Source: Ophioderma brevispina (lineage: Eukaryota; Echinodermata; Ophiuroidea; Amphilepidida; Ophiodermatidae). From it: DNA of 64,000 nucleotides. Location: NCBI GenBank assembly GCA_023653785.1, contig JAMKCH010035929.1, positions 1-64,000 of the forward strand, written 5' to 3'. The notes beneath the pieces were generated by a model. It was not told where the DNA came from, did not search any database, and was given only the letters and a program-made list of their open reading frames with translations. Below are positions 34,541-47,149 of the stretch, piece by piece. Numbering within the stretch: position 1 is the first letter of the stretch; each line of letters begins with the position of its first letter. The position numbers and the translations under genes are program-made.

Positions 34541-34720
34541 TATTCACCTCACACTCGCAGCAACCGCCCTTACTCCCTCCTTCCACTTCACCCGATTCAA
34601 TGCATCCTCCATCCTCAACCCAACCCTCCTACTCTCCTCCTCCACTTGCTTCTTCCAAGTCTTCTTTGGACATCCTCTCCTCCTCAAACCTCTCACCCCA
34701 AAAGAAGAGTGGTTCAATAA
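34541..34720 (-). pseudogene. C-terminal tail of a non-LTR retrotransposon reverse-transcriptase protein (truncated)
   Basis: The minus strand reads LRRRGCPKKTWKKQVEEESR and continues RVGLRMEDALNRVKWKEGVR to a stop at 34,541-34,543. Known for the family: many non-LTR retrotransposon ORF2 proteins (RTE, L1 and Jockey-like groups) end in a G(R/K)P(K/R)(K/R)xW...A.DR.KWR block after the RT and connection domains. Everything upstream of this tail is missing: at about 34,725 the DNA switches to an unrelated coding remnant. This is either a 5' truncated insertion, normal for target-primed retrotransposition, or a recombined fragment. I see no A-rich tail directly after the stop. Confidence 0.75.
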
Positions 34721-34724
34721 TACT

Positions 34725-35252
34725 TTCGGCGTGCTCACGGTTGGTAGACAAAAAATATGAGGCATCTTTGACAGACTACAGTTCTACTTGACTTGAGCAG
34801 CAAATGCTGATAGACAATGGCAATTACTTCAAAGCTGCTAAAATTAATACTTGAATGGCCTATACAGGAACTCTGACATTGTGAAATGGCATAAATCATT
34901 AGGTTTGACATCAGTACCATGTACCCAATTGTCTGTAGGACAGTAATCAGTAATTTCTGGTGAAATGAGAGGCTTCCGAGTTATTAAGATTTCCGAGTTA
35001 TTAAGATTTCATCCACATTTTCAAGCATGTTGTCATAATCTAATTTGTAATTTAAGGTGTCATTCAGGCTTTTCACAATGAGCTGGTGATTAATCCACTT
35101 TTTGCGATCGATCACTGTCTGTAGACTTCAAACCAGCCACCAAATTCATTAAGATACTGTCACCACTCTGACACATATCACTGTTGTTCTTCCTCAAATA
35201 ACACTATCACACATTTCTTGCTAAATTCACTTTGTAAGAGTTCATTCGCCAT
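34725..35252 (-). pseudogene. Coding remnant starting MANELLQSEF, unrecognised
   Basis: From an ATG at 35,250-35,252 the minus strand reads MANELLQSEFSKKCVIVLFE in a frame then hit by stops, goes on as FGGWFEVYRQ, changes frame to INHQLIVKSLNDTLNYKLDY, and near 34,740 reads STNREHAESIIEPLFF. The last part matches a longer open copy at 38,221-38,480 (TTNREHAENKLNEHPPFLGP). Two copies at two sites imply a repetitive, probably transposon-borne, gene. Multiple stops make it non-functional. Joined at 34,720 to the retrotransposon tail. Confidence 0.45.
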
Positions 35253-35259
35253 GTTGAAT

Positions 35260-37145
35260 ATTCAGTCCGTTCAATTTCACAAGCGGAAAACTCACAAATT
35301 TATTCGGAACAAATCAAATTGACAATTCCTCTACTTAAAAGATGGCTTATGTACCTCAGCATTCAAAAGTCAACTACAACCAGTGCCTAAATACTCAAAA
35401 GAACATTTTGTAAAACAGCAGCTCATTAAATCCTTCTACTGGAAAACGTTTGATCAAACTAAATTGGCTATATTGTGTACACTTCTAGTATTCGAAAATG
35501 CTGCACTAGTCTTCAAAATGACAATGCAATTAAAAATTGGTCGATCACCTGCTTAGTGTGGAAAGCCTTATGTGAGCAGGTGATATATATAATACTCTGT
35601 GCATCGGGCCGGGGTCTCACAATTGGCAGATAGATTTGGTGACAATCCATCCGTTTCTAAATTGACCACTCTTCTTTAAGAAGACAACCAAAAAAGTATC
35701 GTATAGCATCAATGGAAGTCATTGCCATTGTTGAAATCGCCAGTGTCTATCATTTCTTTAAACGGCACTCCAACTGCAGCACATTTTTCCCAAATAACAA
35801 CAAATATTTGAATCCTTTGTTTGAGCTGTTGATGCACCAATAGAAGCAGGAGCAAATATCATATGGTCCTATTTAGGAGTTCGTTCATGTCGACTACATC
35901 TAAGGTTTGACACCTTTAATAGTTAGTATGGACCCTCTACATCAAGCAAGGTAGTAGTGGGCCGTCACTGTGGTGTCACTTTTCATAGGGCCAATTACGT
36001 TTCACAGGGTAAACGTAAAATTACTCTACCTCCCGTTGAACATTATGCCATATGGTTCCGTCTAGTCATAGGAGTCAAAATAATGGTTTGTACCATCTGT
36101 GACCATTGGTTTTAGATTATTGGGTAAAAATGGCTAATATGGAGGAGCTGTTTGACCCAAGTCCTTGCTCCTGCTCTCCCAAAGTTGATAAGCCCTCACT
36201 ATCTGTAACTAATGTAGTGTGCGAGGATATCGCCATCACTCATTCGCGGGGCCATTGTCAAATCTCACCTCTTCGCAATACAGCCAGACTTTAAATTAAG
36301 CCGTGAAAAATCCATAGCCTTCGCTATTAGTGAATAGCATGCAGCTTGGACCTGACACCCACGGTACCTTCACCCAGGCGTAGCATCAACTTGACGGTGA
36401 CTGCTGACCGGGACTTCCACTTCCTTCATGTCCTTACTCTTGTCAGGCAACCTCTTCTTCCCTGTGTCCTTGGATTTTTGGTTTGTTTGGTTACAACAGG
36501 AGGCTTGTCTTGCCGATGCTGGGGAATATACGTGGTCTGTTTTTCGCTCTCTTCAATGCGGCTTGGTGATGGGCAATGTAATGGAGGGTAGTGGTACCCT
36601 TACTGTGTCCATAGGTTTTTTGCCAGGCCTTCCTCTTGCGGGGCATGGCATAGTCTGGAGAGGCGTTGCCGCGGGGTGTTAGGCAGGTTTTAGCTTTGTC
36701 TTCCTGTTGCTGGTGAGGGGGTGGTTGGACGTGCCATGGGTAGTCCTGGGAGTCGGGATGCGGGAGCGACAGGGGCTTATGGAAGAGTCACACCTATCTG
36801 TGGGTAATAGGATGTGCTCTCCCATTTTCGCTATGGCGGGCACTCTGCATGTACATGGCATCAGGTGTAGAACGCTGAGTGGGCTGGTAAGTCCGCTGGA
36901 TCTTTGGTGATGTCTTCCCAGGCATGATCGCGCGTCTGGTGGTAGTGAGTTTCCATTTTTGATTAATGGTGGCTCCTCTCATAGTTTGCACTGGTGTTTT
37001 GCCCATGCTCAAGAAATCAATTTTTAAACATCCTATGGTTAAAGTCTGTCAACTCCTTTATTGGTACAACCTTGCTTGGGTCTTTTTAGCTTGATTTTCA
37101 GTTGCCTTTTTTATTTTTAAATTTAACTTTGTGGACTTACATATA
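35260..37145. other. No supported gene; locally GC-richer part at 36,340-37,000
   Basis: 36,340-37,000 is clearly richer in G and C than its neighbours and open for 60-80 codons in several frames on both strands, but no frame shows a recognisable motif. It could be a decayed element ORF. 35,300-36,300 shows nothing. Confidence 0.4.
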
Positions 37146-37149
37146 TTAG

Positions 37150-38155
37150 ATGTTGTTTTCAATTTAAAGAGGGTGGATAAATAGCCTATAAAAATTGGAC
37201 CACCAGACTCATTCCAACAGCTCCTCCTACAAGCCCTGTTAATGGCATGACATGAGTCATTCTTCAGGCGATCACCCCATACCCCCGACGAGCGCCAGTG
37301 TGCCAGAAATCATTCTGATTGCCCTTTGTTTTGGTTAAATGTTGGGTTGGGATAATTTTTGGCCAATTTAACATTTTCAATTTGTGAAATTTCACCACAT
37401 GAAATAGATGAAACGTGTAATTTTGGCCAGTGTGTGTACCATATTTTCTTTCCTTCTAGACATTTATCAGTGTGTGTTTTTATAAACAATCATATTCAAT
37501 CTGTTTGTTGATATTTTTTTTGTGTTATTCGGGTTTTGTCAAAATAAAGGAGACTGTCAACCAGCTCTGCATTTTGTTTTTTTGACAGAGGTGATATAGT
37601 ACTGGATCAGTCAAGCACTATTCACAATTCTCCCTTTCGTGTTTTCATTAATTATATATACCTTTGCAAATCGGGATCATCTGTTCTCTTTGTGTGTGTA
37701 AATGATGACTTTACTTGCGACTTCAATTTCCAATGGCTGTCTGGAAATGACAAGATATCTTCATCTCTGACTGTCCATTTGGCCGCTTCTTATGTTGGCA
37801 TTATACACCCCATTCATATCTGCTTTTACATCCTCCCAATTGGCTAAATTAACAAGAAAAGATGCATTTTCCATCAAATCAAGTAGATTTGTATCCCACT
37901 GAGGTTTTTCTTTCAATGTGTGGATTGCTTTCAAGCGTGTGTATCGGACACTGGCAATTCATTGTAAAATTCTTGTTCCTGTTGATATGCAAATGGGAAA
38001 AAAATGACAAAATGATATCATGAATCAAGTTTTTAATAGTGATAAGGTTACATATATATCGAAGTTGTTAACACAACAGTGGGTGCCATTAAATGCAGAT
38101 ATCAATGTACATTCATGGACAGAAGTGTTTAGTGTTAAAGATGTGCCATGAAAAG
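37150..38155. repeat. Direct duplication, copy 1 of a roughly 1-kb unit
   Basis: Matches 38,560-39,505 in order, from TTTAAAGAGGGTGGATAAAT to GGGTGCCATTAAATGCAGAT and ACAGAAGTGTTTAGTGTTAA. The two copies are separated by about 400 bases that include the TTNREHAEN remnant. Confidence 0.8.
37727..37950 (-). pseudogene. Coding remnant, unrecognised (LMENASFLVNLANWEDV)
   Basis: The minus strand reads LKAIHTLKEKPQWDTNLLDL then MENASFLVNLANWEDVKADM and NGVYNANIRSGQMDSQR before a stop, about 65 codons with good protein character. The second copy at 39,110-39,330 keeps pieces of it with frameshifts. It lies downstream, on the same strand, of the TTNREHAEN remnant at 38,221-38,480, so both may come from one protein. 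No domain known to me. Confidence 0.45.
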
Positions 38156-38220
38156 CAGGAAGCTAATTACCCGCGTTAAGCTGTCTTATGCAGTTGCTAT
38201 AAAGGATAAAAAATCTGAGA

Positions 38221-38480
38221 TTAAACTGCCCCACTGAAATCTCTCCAAAAGCAGAAACCAAGCTTTTTCCCCTTTGGTATGGAACTATCCCTTGCCCAAC
38301 TGATCTTGCTACCAATTGAAGACAACACTTGAGATGTTGGGTAGTTCTCATGGTGTATCATTGTAGGGCCCAAAAAAGGGGGATGTTCATTCAGTTTATT
38401 TTCGGCGTGCTCACGGTTGGTGGTTAAAAATTTCAAGGCATCTTTGACAAAGAATACAGTTTACTAAACTGGAGCAACGC
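38221..38480 (-). pseudogene. Coding remnant with TTNREHAEN start, 71-codon open frame
   Basis: The minus strand reads MKFLTTNREHAENKLNEHPP, then FLGPTMIHHENYPTSQVLSS and WARDSSIPKGKKLGFCFWRD to a stop at about 38,221. The first 15 residues match the remnant at 34,740-34,780, where the text then diverges into a different sequence near the retrotransposon tail. The frame is clean over its length, so this is the better preserved copy. Function not recognised. Confidence 0.4.
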
Positions 38481-38559
38481 ACAATTATGTGTGGAAACAA
38501 ACCAAATGACAAAGCTTCACTTAAAAAGATTGGCTATTGTAACACATATGTTTTGTTGC

Positions 38560-39505
38560 TTGTTGTTTCAGTTCAAAGAGGGTTGAATTAAATTAGCCCT
38601 ATAAAAATGGAACCACAACCGATTCATTCCAACAGCTCTCCTACAAAGCCCTGTTAATGGGCATGAATTAGAATCTCCATGCGTAACCCCATACCCGAAG
38701 ATGCAGCCAGGGTGAAAGAAATCCATCTTATTGCCTTTTGTTTTGGTTAACTTGGGTTGTGAAACATAAATTTTGAGCCTAATTTTTCACATTTCAAATT
38801 GTTAAATTTCACAATACCTGACAATAGATAAAATTAATTTGGACTGTGTGTACAAGTTTCCCCTTCAGACATTGCATCAGTGTTGTTTTCTAACATAATT
38901 CAATCTGTGTCACTGTTGATATTTTGTTTTCTGGTTTTGTCATAATAAACTGAGACTTCAAAACAGCTGTGCAGTTTGTTGACCAAGGTGATATAGTATT
39001 GGTCAGGCAAGCATATTTACCAATTGCCTTTCATGTTTTCATTAAGAATATACCTTACAAATCTGGATTGTTCTGGTCTTCTTGGTGGTGGACCAAGTTG
39101 ATACTTACTTTGCGACTTCAATGGCGTCTGGAAATGACAAAGATATCTCAATTCTTATCAATGTGCCGCATCTTGTTTTGGCATTAACACCCAATTTCAT
39201 ATCGGCTTACATCATCCCAATTGCTATAATTGGCTAAAGTGACAAAGAACAGATGCATTATCCCTCACTTCAGTGGATGTATCTTCCATCTTTCTCAGAC
39301 CACTGGCCCATTCATTGTAAAATCTGTCATGTGATATGCAAATGGGAAAAAAATGGACAAATGAGAGTCATGAATCAAGTTTTAATAGTGATAAGGTTAC
39401 ATATATATTGAGGCTGTTAACACAACAGTGGGTGCCATTAAATGCAGATATCAATGTACATTCATGAACAGAAGTGTTTAGTGTTAAAGATTTGCCATGA
39501 AAAGC
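38560..39505. repeat. Direct duplication, copy 2 of the roughly 1-kb unit
   Basis: Matches 37,150-38,155 with many small indels. ATCAAGTTTTAATAGTGATA and GTTACATATATAT.GA mark the shared 3' part. Confidence 0.8.
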
Positions 39506-39721
39506 GAAGCCTGTTCCAGAGAGTGTGAGAGCTGCTTGTATTGTGTAGCGTAGTGAATTCAAGGTTTCCTTTGTATTGTACCAAAAAACCGGACGGGGCA
39601 ATCGCCTAAGACATTACAAGACCGAGCTAAAAATCACCTAACTAAGCGATTCTATACTGAGAGGGAAATTTGCATGAGATACTGTCACGAGAAACCATCC
39701 GGATATAAAAGGAATTTTATA

Positions 39722-40500
39722 AAGGAATTATGGTCCCCGGCAACTTATGTTGGCGAAGGGGGACTATAGAAATGGTCCCCGTCCGTGTGTGCGTGTGTGT
39801 GTGCGTGTGGTGTGTGTGTGCCCACGCGATATCTTTGGAACTAAGCAAAGTGTGGGTGTCCATCTTCGCAACATAGATGTAATCGCGAGTACGCGCTGGT
39901 GGGAACCGAAGTGGGTCATGTGTCATGGGTCAAAGGTTTCATATGAGGTAAAATGTGGTAACATAAATAGGGTTAATTGCTATAACCATGTCAACACGAT
40001 ATCTTTTAATCTAAGCAAGTTGGGTGTCCATTTTGCACCATATATGTCGATTAAGTAGGCGGCGGATGAGGTCGGAGGTGGGTCATGTGCCATGGGACAA
40101 AGGAAACATGTGTTCCAAAAATTGCTATGACCCTTGTCAATTGTGGTAGGCATGATGAAACTTGGTGGGTGTGATCAAACTTCAGTGCCGAACAATTTGA
40201 AGGTCATTTCAAGGGGATGTGAGGTCATTCAAAGGTCAAGCCCTTAACAAATGTGGTAGGATGATTGAAACTTGGTGGGGGGTCATATTCAGTGCCGAAA
40301 ATGTTGGAGGTCATTTCAAGGTTATGCGGGGTCACTTCGAGGTCAAAATCACTATGTATGTGCAAAACGCAGTATGACGCGAGCGCTTCAACCTAAAAAT
40401 AACATCAATACGCAGCGAGTAATACCCTGGAGTTCAATTAAACGAATTGAACCCGGGCTCAGCCAATGAAATGGCGTACATTTTAACAGCAGTTTAAGAA
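39722..40500. mobile_element. Composite non-autonomous element with inner tandem repeats
   Basis: Begins GGTCCCCGGCAACTTATGTT, then GGGGGACTATAGAAATGGTC and CCCGTCCGTGTGTGCGTG (a GT microsatellite at 39,787-39,822). It then has two copies of a unit of about 150 bp (CACGATATCTTT, GGGTGTCCAT, GGGTCATGTG.CATGGG, at 39,825 and 39,993) and two of about 110 bp (TGTGGTAGG.ATGA, GAAACTTGGTGGG, AGGTCATTTCAAGG, at 40,140 and 40,250). It ends in the repeat shared with 28,100-28,245. AGGTCA words are frequent. Confidence 0.6.
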
Positions 40501-43500
40501 ACATTACATAAGTCAATTATATGAATTTATTACATAGTCTAAATATTTTACGATTGAGATATCATAGATAAATTAAATGGGTAGATTAATACTCCCAACA
40601 TAGGTATTATGGAGGCTGATAAGGGTCACTTGTTACACTACACAAACGACCAAAAAATATTTCGTCCAGAAAGAAAGAGTGCTGGGAATAAAAATAAGCA
40701 AAGTAGGCCCGAAACAACTGAGTCCATAAGAGAAACCTTGATGGCCTGAAACTACTTACCTTTCTAACATATCTGGTTATCAGAAGATATACCATAAGAT
40801 AAACCCAGTGGATTTCTCACAAGTCACCACTTCACTACTAATAAGGACATAATGGAGAAAAGAATCACCAATAATTCTCTCGGCAAAACGCCAAAGTCCG
40901 AGTTCGGTCTATCTGACCTAAATTACGTATCAACCTGTGTACCACTACCACCAAAAACACCATGTGAACATGCAAACCGGACAATTGACATGCATGACAA
41001 TCACATAAAGTACCCGGCGTTAGACAATTTGTACTTTATAATTTCCGTTCTAACAGCCTAATCTGCCTGAAAGAGAGATAACATAGGTACTAAATTTTTG
41101 AATAGGTTAACCCTTCTCCGTTATCATTCCATAAATACTTTAAAAGGATGAATGGAACCAGAGTACATCTGCACATCCGGTGTGAATTTTCGTGTTTACA
41201 AATGATCTGACAGTCAGAGGTCAATAGTTTGGGACGTTTCGAAATTACAAAATGGCAAACAGGAATAATTTTGCAAGCATCATAAGAATAAACACTTTAG
41301 TGTCAATGCAGTAAACCACCGGACCTAGAAAACAACTTCCGTGCCATTTCTACCATTTCTTGTTGGACGAATAAACCAGGATACCCCCCCCCCCCCCCCC
41401 CCCCCCCCCCCTTGGAAAAATTTGAAGTCTTAAATTTTGAGGACAAATTTCGAGAATAGTCCCACACGATTATTAGAAACACTGTTGCACTGCGTGTCTG
41501 CGGTATTCTGCACTATTCCAAAAAATTTCCAACGACTTGGAGTGCAAGACATGCTCAACAAGCGTCCAGAAAACTGCCAAATTTTTTGTGTGGTCAAAAT
41601 GTTAAGTTTTTCATGTGTGTTTGTGTGTGTCAAAAAATTGTTGTTTTTTTGGCTTACGAAGTAAGTATTTTAAGAGAGGCTGGGTGATGATCAAATGTTC
41701 ATCAAACTATTTCCCATACTCCACAGTATGAAAACAAAAACAGTTATTGGAGGAGTTGAGCAAAAGGTATATAGGGCCCAAAACACTCATTTCCCCTTGG
41801 AATACATTAACACCGCAAGAAAACAGGGCATAACTATCAAGAACGCACAGAAAGTGTTACACTTGTACACATTTCTTGTTAAGACTAAAATACTAGTCAA
41901 TACTCTTGGTTCACTGTAGTTGTCTGGTGAATATTTGCATGATTGTTAGTAAGGTCTATACCAAGAAACAGGGAAAAACAAAACCATTTTTGGACATCAA
42001 GGTCAGGTAATTGATATACACCACATGTGCAGTATGTGTAGGCATGGATTGTTTATTGTTGGTTAGAGTGGCCCTGACACTCTGCAGTTCTATCATATAG
42101 CAATGCCCTAGTAATTTACACTAGGTATAGGTAGTGCAATAAATGATTTTGTCACACAGGAGTAGGTTAACCTCTTAATTTAGAAAGTTCTTTGTATTGA
42201 CAACTAAAAATTATTCTTTTTTCCTTTGAATGCCACTTAATTATTTTAGAACTATTGTGTATGTGTACATTTGTGTGTGTGTGTGTTTGCATATGTGCAT
42301 GTTGCTTGTTGTGTGTGAATTGGAAATTACATGTTAATGGTAATAAAAAAATGTGGGTACATAAAAATTTAAAAATGTTTCAAAATGGTGGCGTATGGCA
42401 GCAAAAAAATTAAATGACAGGTTGGTGGGGGGGAGTTCTCACATTGGGAGGAAGTATGGTTATGTACCACATATAAGTCCCTCATTTCAGGCTCTTTTTC
42501 AGTTCCAGTGACCCCCATTTTAGACCATTTTACAGAGACCCTACTTTTCAGCCAAAGCCACCAATTCTACCAAATTTCAAAAAGTGGCATGGGTAATTGA
42601 GGGATCGCAGCTATTTTCTTAAATTTTCTGACAACCTTAGTTTCGGAGACCCATTTTTTGGGCCTCAAACAGTCCCCCACCGCGTACAGGTTTATTATAG
42701 TCGAATCGCGTTGAGACGTTTGTCCCCTGAGTTTTGGACCTATTCCAATTAGTCGTGAAGAGGGAAAATGTAAGAATTCAAATGCACGTTGCCACACTCC
42801 GGGTCATATAACCCATCACCTGCCACTAAATACAATTTCATTCATGATATACAATAGTGTATTTCAGGCCTTGACATTCACTCACAATAACATGATTAAC
42901 AGAAGTCCCTGCGCCTCATTGAATTTTTCACTCCGCAAAAATGGTACGGGGGTCACATAATCAGATGAATCGAGTATAAGAAAGGGGCCAGGAAAGCAAA
43001 AATTGAAAAAAAAAAGACCAAGAAGTTGCCGGAGATCCTGTACTGACAATTAAAATTTTGTAAGTACTTTTGTTTGACAGGCTCAGTGAATAAATACTTG
43101 GTTGACAGGGGAATGTTATTCCTTTCTTAAATGGTTGATTTGGTGGTGAGGTGGTGTGACAGTAGGGGACTGTCTATGTAAGTCCATTCTCCGTACAGGT
43201 TCAAAAAAGTGTTTTTAGTGGCGACACAGTCCTGCACAGTTAAAGCTGTTTTGGCCCTTAGAAGTGAATGTTTATGATATAAATATACTTAGGAGTTATG
43301 TTTTCAATGATCCGGACTAGATGTTGAACCAGATGAGAAATGTATCAATCATAGGAATAAAGATACATAATTCTTGCTTATCGCATGTCGCCAGCCCAAA
43401 TCCGTTCTTTAAAATGGTCCCTGCTCCTTATACAAGAGCGCATATCATAGATTACATGGCCTTTTTTTATCATCCTCTATTATGCACTAATTGTTAGTTA

Positions 43501-43550
43501 AAACATGATTAATTTGGATAATTAAAGTTTCGTAAGAGTTCACTGAGAGC
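40501..43550. other. No supported gene; includes C-run and GT microsatellite
   Basis: A C run of 28 lies at 41,384-41,411 and a TG run at about 42,271-42,290. Open frames of 70-75 codons (40,852-41,061; 41,695-41,919) show no known motif, no splice context and no second copy. Confidence 0.45.
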
Positions 43551-43566
43551 ATGTCGCCAAATTGCA

Positions 43567-43947
43567 GACAGATACGTTACGATAATTCGAATGGATACAA
43601 ACTTGCTAAAAATAACTGATACCTATGTTCCAATATGTGATAAATCGAGAAGATGTCAATGTTATATTATAAATCGTTTTGCAATAAATCTGGTTTCAAC
43701 GTAACAGTTTCCAGCCCTAGTAATGAAATGAAATACCTCCTATTACGTTCATACAGCGACAGATACGTTACATTCCTCCTGCTACGCTTTGCATATGGGT
43801 GATACATTAAGTCGAATACCACACCATGCGTTAGTATGAAGGTAAGCTGATAAACGTATAGAAAAATAAGTCGGTGAAGCACGTCTGTAATCAAGAACAG
43901 CACGACTAAGAAACGGCCCGACAGATACGTTACGACAGATACGTTAT
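43567..43947 (+). repeat. Four scattered copies of GACAGATACGTTAC
   Basis: The 14-mer occurs at 43,567, 43,758 and 43,920, with a fourth copy (last base lost) directly abutting at 43,934. The sequence between copies is unrelated, which is unlike an ordinary tandem array. TACGTTAC-like variants (ATTACGTTC) lie near 43,742. Confidence 0.6.
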
Positions 43948-43949
43948 TA

Positions 43950-44555
43950 AGTGTTAAACGTGAGGCCAAATATAGAAAATATGGATATTTTTAAGATCAC
44001 CCATGATTGTTCAGTGTTCTGGAATATTAAAGTTTACGATTTCAATGATTCAGGGAAGTCCTTAAGTGGTGATATTTCGTCAGTTTGGAGACCAAACGTG
44101 AACACTTTAACGAAGAATGGACCGTAAAAGCAATTTAGCTTTATAAAACATAGATCAGGGTTTAATAAATTAACCTTCAGACCATATATATAGTGGTAAA
44201 ACAGAGGAGGTAGTTTTACTTCTTTCTGTTTGTTTGTATAATTAAAAAAAAAAAAAAAAGGAAAATTGAAAAATTGGGAAGATGTCAAATGGAAGAAAAT
44301 TAATTTTGCTTCAAAGTGGTAATAAAGTTGAGAAAAACAGCAGTTAATGAGGACTGTAAATAATTTCTGTTATAATCTCCCAGGCATGGGCCATACACAA
44401 GCCTCCTAATCCTCAATGTCATGTGTTTTCTTATCTATCTTAATGTTTCAGCCCTGATATACCACGTACCTAAGCCAGAGATGCCAGTTTCGGTTTTTCA
44501 CGGAAATCCAGGTTTTTTTAACAACCCCAAAAAAGTCCGGTTTGTTCCGTTTTTG
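43950..44555. other. No supported gene
   Basis: AT-rich, with an A run at 44,244-44,259. Nothing recognisable. Confidence 0.5.
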
Positions 44556-46387
44556 TTTGTTAGTACAATTTCCAAAAAAAACCCGGTTTCCGGTCGTCTG
44601 GTAAGCCAAAAATAAATTAAATGAGTGTGATCCTATGCGACGAGCCTTTAGTTGCTATATACCGCTCCCCTCCGGCAACCTCGAAATTTACACGTGTGTT
44701 GGTTTCCGACTCGATCGACACCCGTACCATTCTACCAAGGACAATCGTATGAAGGTACCGTCCAGCGATCATCCACAGCGCCCGTGTAAGAGTGATAAGC
44801 GAGCGCACGATGAGTTGTTAGCATAACAAAAAAGGGTTTGCGTATACTTCGGTAGGAAAAATGGAACATTTTAAATTTGTTGAACGAACTATGTTTACAA
44901 AGCTGATAGAATGAAAGATAAAGAATAATGGAACTGGTCATGGTTGGAAGAGAAAGATGGACAACGCGATTTTTTCAGAGTACATGAGGAAACTGAAACA
45001 AGCTGGACTGGTGCACATGCATGACATGGATGCACGTCAACCATGATCACCGATCATGTGTAGAGAAACGAGCAAATTATGGATCGTAGGGGAAAAGAAA
45101 GCGATCAAAAGGATTCAATGTCACGTAAATAAAGATGTACATAACAGGGAGGGCATTGAAAGAGTTACAAGCGTTTTTCAAGCCGCTGTTGTGAGGATTT
45201 AACAGAACAATCGACATGCAAGGCTGAGGTAGGCATTAATTGTAAGTCAGGCCCATCATGTCAGGCATGTTGATCAGTCTTGACCTTGATTATCATGACA
45301 TCTGATTTGAAAGTGAACATGAAATGTCAACAGTCATATTTTCAATGAAAAATTACCATTCTTTTGAAATATCATGTATTTTTTCAAAGAAAGTTTTGTA
45401 TCCTAAGGCGGCCCCCGGCCAATTGGGACCCCCCAGGCCAATTTTCAGGGTTTTTTCAATCAGGTGCTGCCATCTATGCTAAGCAATAAATGTGACAAAA
45501 AGGTGTAGGTTTTTAAACCTATATTAGTTAGTCTTGTAGAGTTTTGCTGCCCCTGGTTGATGCATACTGAAATCAGTGATTGACAAGGACAAACTCAGTA
45601 TTCAATGTGGATGGGAGTTGATGGTTGATGGGTGGGGTAGTCAGGTAACTGATGGATACAGGATCCAATAGGTTAGGTGATGGTTGGTGAGCCAGTGGTT
45701 GATGGAATTAGTGGCTCCGCAGGGGATTCAAGTTTGTGCCAGTAGTAGGCCACATGCATTTAATTTGGAGCCATTTTACTGTATTTTGTTGTTGTTTTTT
45801 CTTATTTACTGAGGAGATTTGCCTGTTAGACAAAAACCGATGATAGAATGTTTATTTTTAAGAATTTCCAAGTGATCCCAAAATCAATATTTTGTTTTAT
45901 ACTAATAATTGGACAATCAAGTATGATTGCAACTGTCTTGATGCCCATTTAGCCAATTTGAGCAATTTTGGGGAGACTTTTCATTTTTTTTAAATTAAAA
46001 ATAAAAGTGTTTTTTTTTTTTTTTTTTTTTAAGTGTTTTAATTGCCTTTTAAACTTGATTTTGTGTTTGGCCTTAACAATGAACAAATATTTCAATGGCT
46101 ATAGGCCTATATCCCAAACATCCTTTTCGGAAAAAGACTACATACCTGACGATCACCGCAAAAAAAAGGTGGTAGCGTTATTTTCTGTTCGAAGCTAGGG
46201 GCAATTTCCTCCAAAAACAAAACGGGTCCGATCCGTGAGTTTTTGAAACGTGGAAAAAATGCAGTTAAGGGACGTAGGATAAGGGAATGGTCACTTCATT
46301 GTTTGTTTTTCACCTAGTGCACAACTCAAACGCCACCAAACCCTCTGAGTAAGCCACAAGCAGCCTTGATGCTCTCGTTTAAATGAC

Positions 46388-46660
46388 CTCAATTGAAAAG
46401 TTTAACTTCAATTGGAACCAACTTCCAATAGGTCCATGTTTGAGGTCAAGTGGAAAATGGGCCTAAAATGTAAAATTGACTAAATTGAAAAGCTGAAGTT
46501 CAAATTGGAACAAACTTTGTCATAGGTGCACCATGTGTTCCCTCATATGTTGATGAGATCAAAGGTCGCGTGCCAGGGTCAAAGGTCATGGGCGGCCACC
46601 ATGCTTATATTCTTTGAGTATAGCGAAGCGCGAAAGACGGAAACGCGAAATCTAGTTTCG
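46388..46660 (+). repeat. AGGTCA/TTTGAATATAG dispersed repeat tail (unit 1)
   Basis: Two tandem copies of the GAAGTTCAATTGGAAC unit, then GATCAAAGGTCGCGTGCCAG, GGGCGGCC and GCTTATATTCTTTGAGTATA, ending in CGCGAAATCTAGTTTCG. Same family as 17,905-18,362. The equivalent in unit 2 is at 48,985-49,270. Confidence 0.65.
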
Positions 46661-46675
46661 TTATTTGTAGGATGA

Positions 46676-46785
46676 GGAATGGACACGATCGTGTCAATAG
46701 CCATTCAGGCGAGGGAGTGACACAATGATTGTGTCATAGCCATTTCAGGGAGGATATTTACACGATGTACGTCGACCGACTCCTA
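46676..46785. repeat. Triple palindromic repeat (unit 1)
   Basis: Three successive segments of about 36-38 bases each carry a dyad: GACACGATCGTGTC, then TGACACAATGATTGTGTCA, then a decayed TACACGATGTACGTCGACC. They are separated by AATAGCCATTTCAG-GAGG-like linkers. The regular spacing and dyad symmetry resemble a protein-binding array such as a transposase or repressor site. Confidence 0.7.
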
Positions 46786-47149
46786 TGATTGCCGCCATAT
46801 TAAAAATATTGAATAATTGTTCGCAATCAAGCTACTAATTACTAATTCATTATTGACAATTGAAAATTTGGAACGACATAATAGAAAATAGGAGAGGCTT
46901 AAAAGTTCTTTATCATAGAAACATGCTTGCGACAGACAATGAAGACCATTTGTGCATGGTATTCTGATACTGGTGAATTGTCCGTTAATTTACAGAGTCG
47001 TGACAGAAATAATACGGTGTACTAGTTAGAACAGGCAGCAGCCCTGGGCTGGATTTTACTACACAAAATGAGAGAAACAAGGGCACGTCGAAATTGTTAA
47101 TTACATGAAAACAGTGTTGTTTATGGTGCTCAAATTTTTTTTTTTTGTG

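Larger units (their letters stand above)
44560..47145. repeat. Direct tandem duplication, copy 1 of a 2.6-kb unit
   Basis: From GTACAATTTCCAAAAAAAAC (44,563) to TGCTC near 47,125 this block matches 47,150-49,765 along its whole length, same orientation, no spacer. Shared landmarks include CGACTCGATCGACAC, TCAAGCCGCTGTTGTGAGGA and ATGGCTATAGGCCTATATCC. Many one-base indels separate the copies. Small open frames in it are not conserved between copies. Confidence 0.85.

Noticed and set aside
39717..39926. Histidine/threonine-rich minus-strand frame
   Set aside because: Translation of the GT microsatellite inside a composite repeat.
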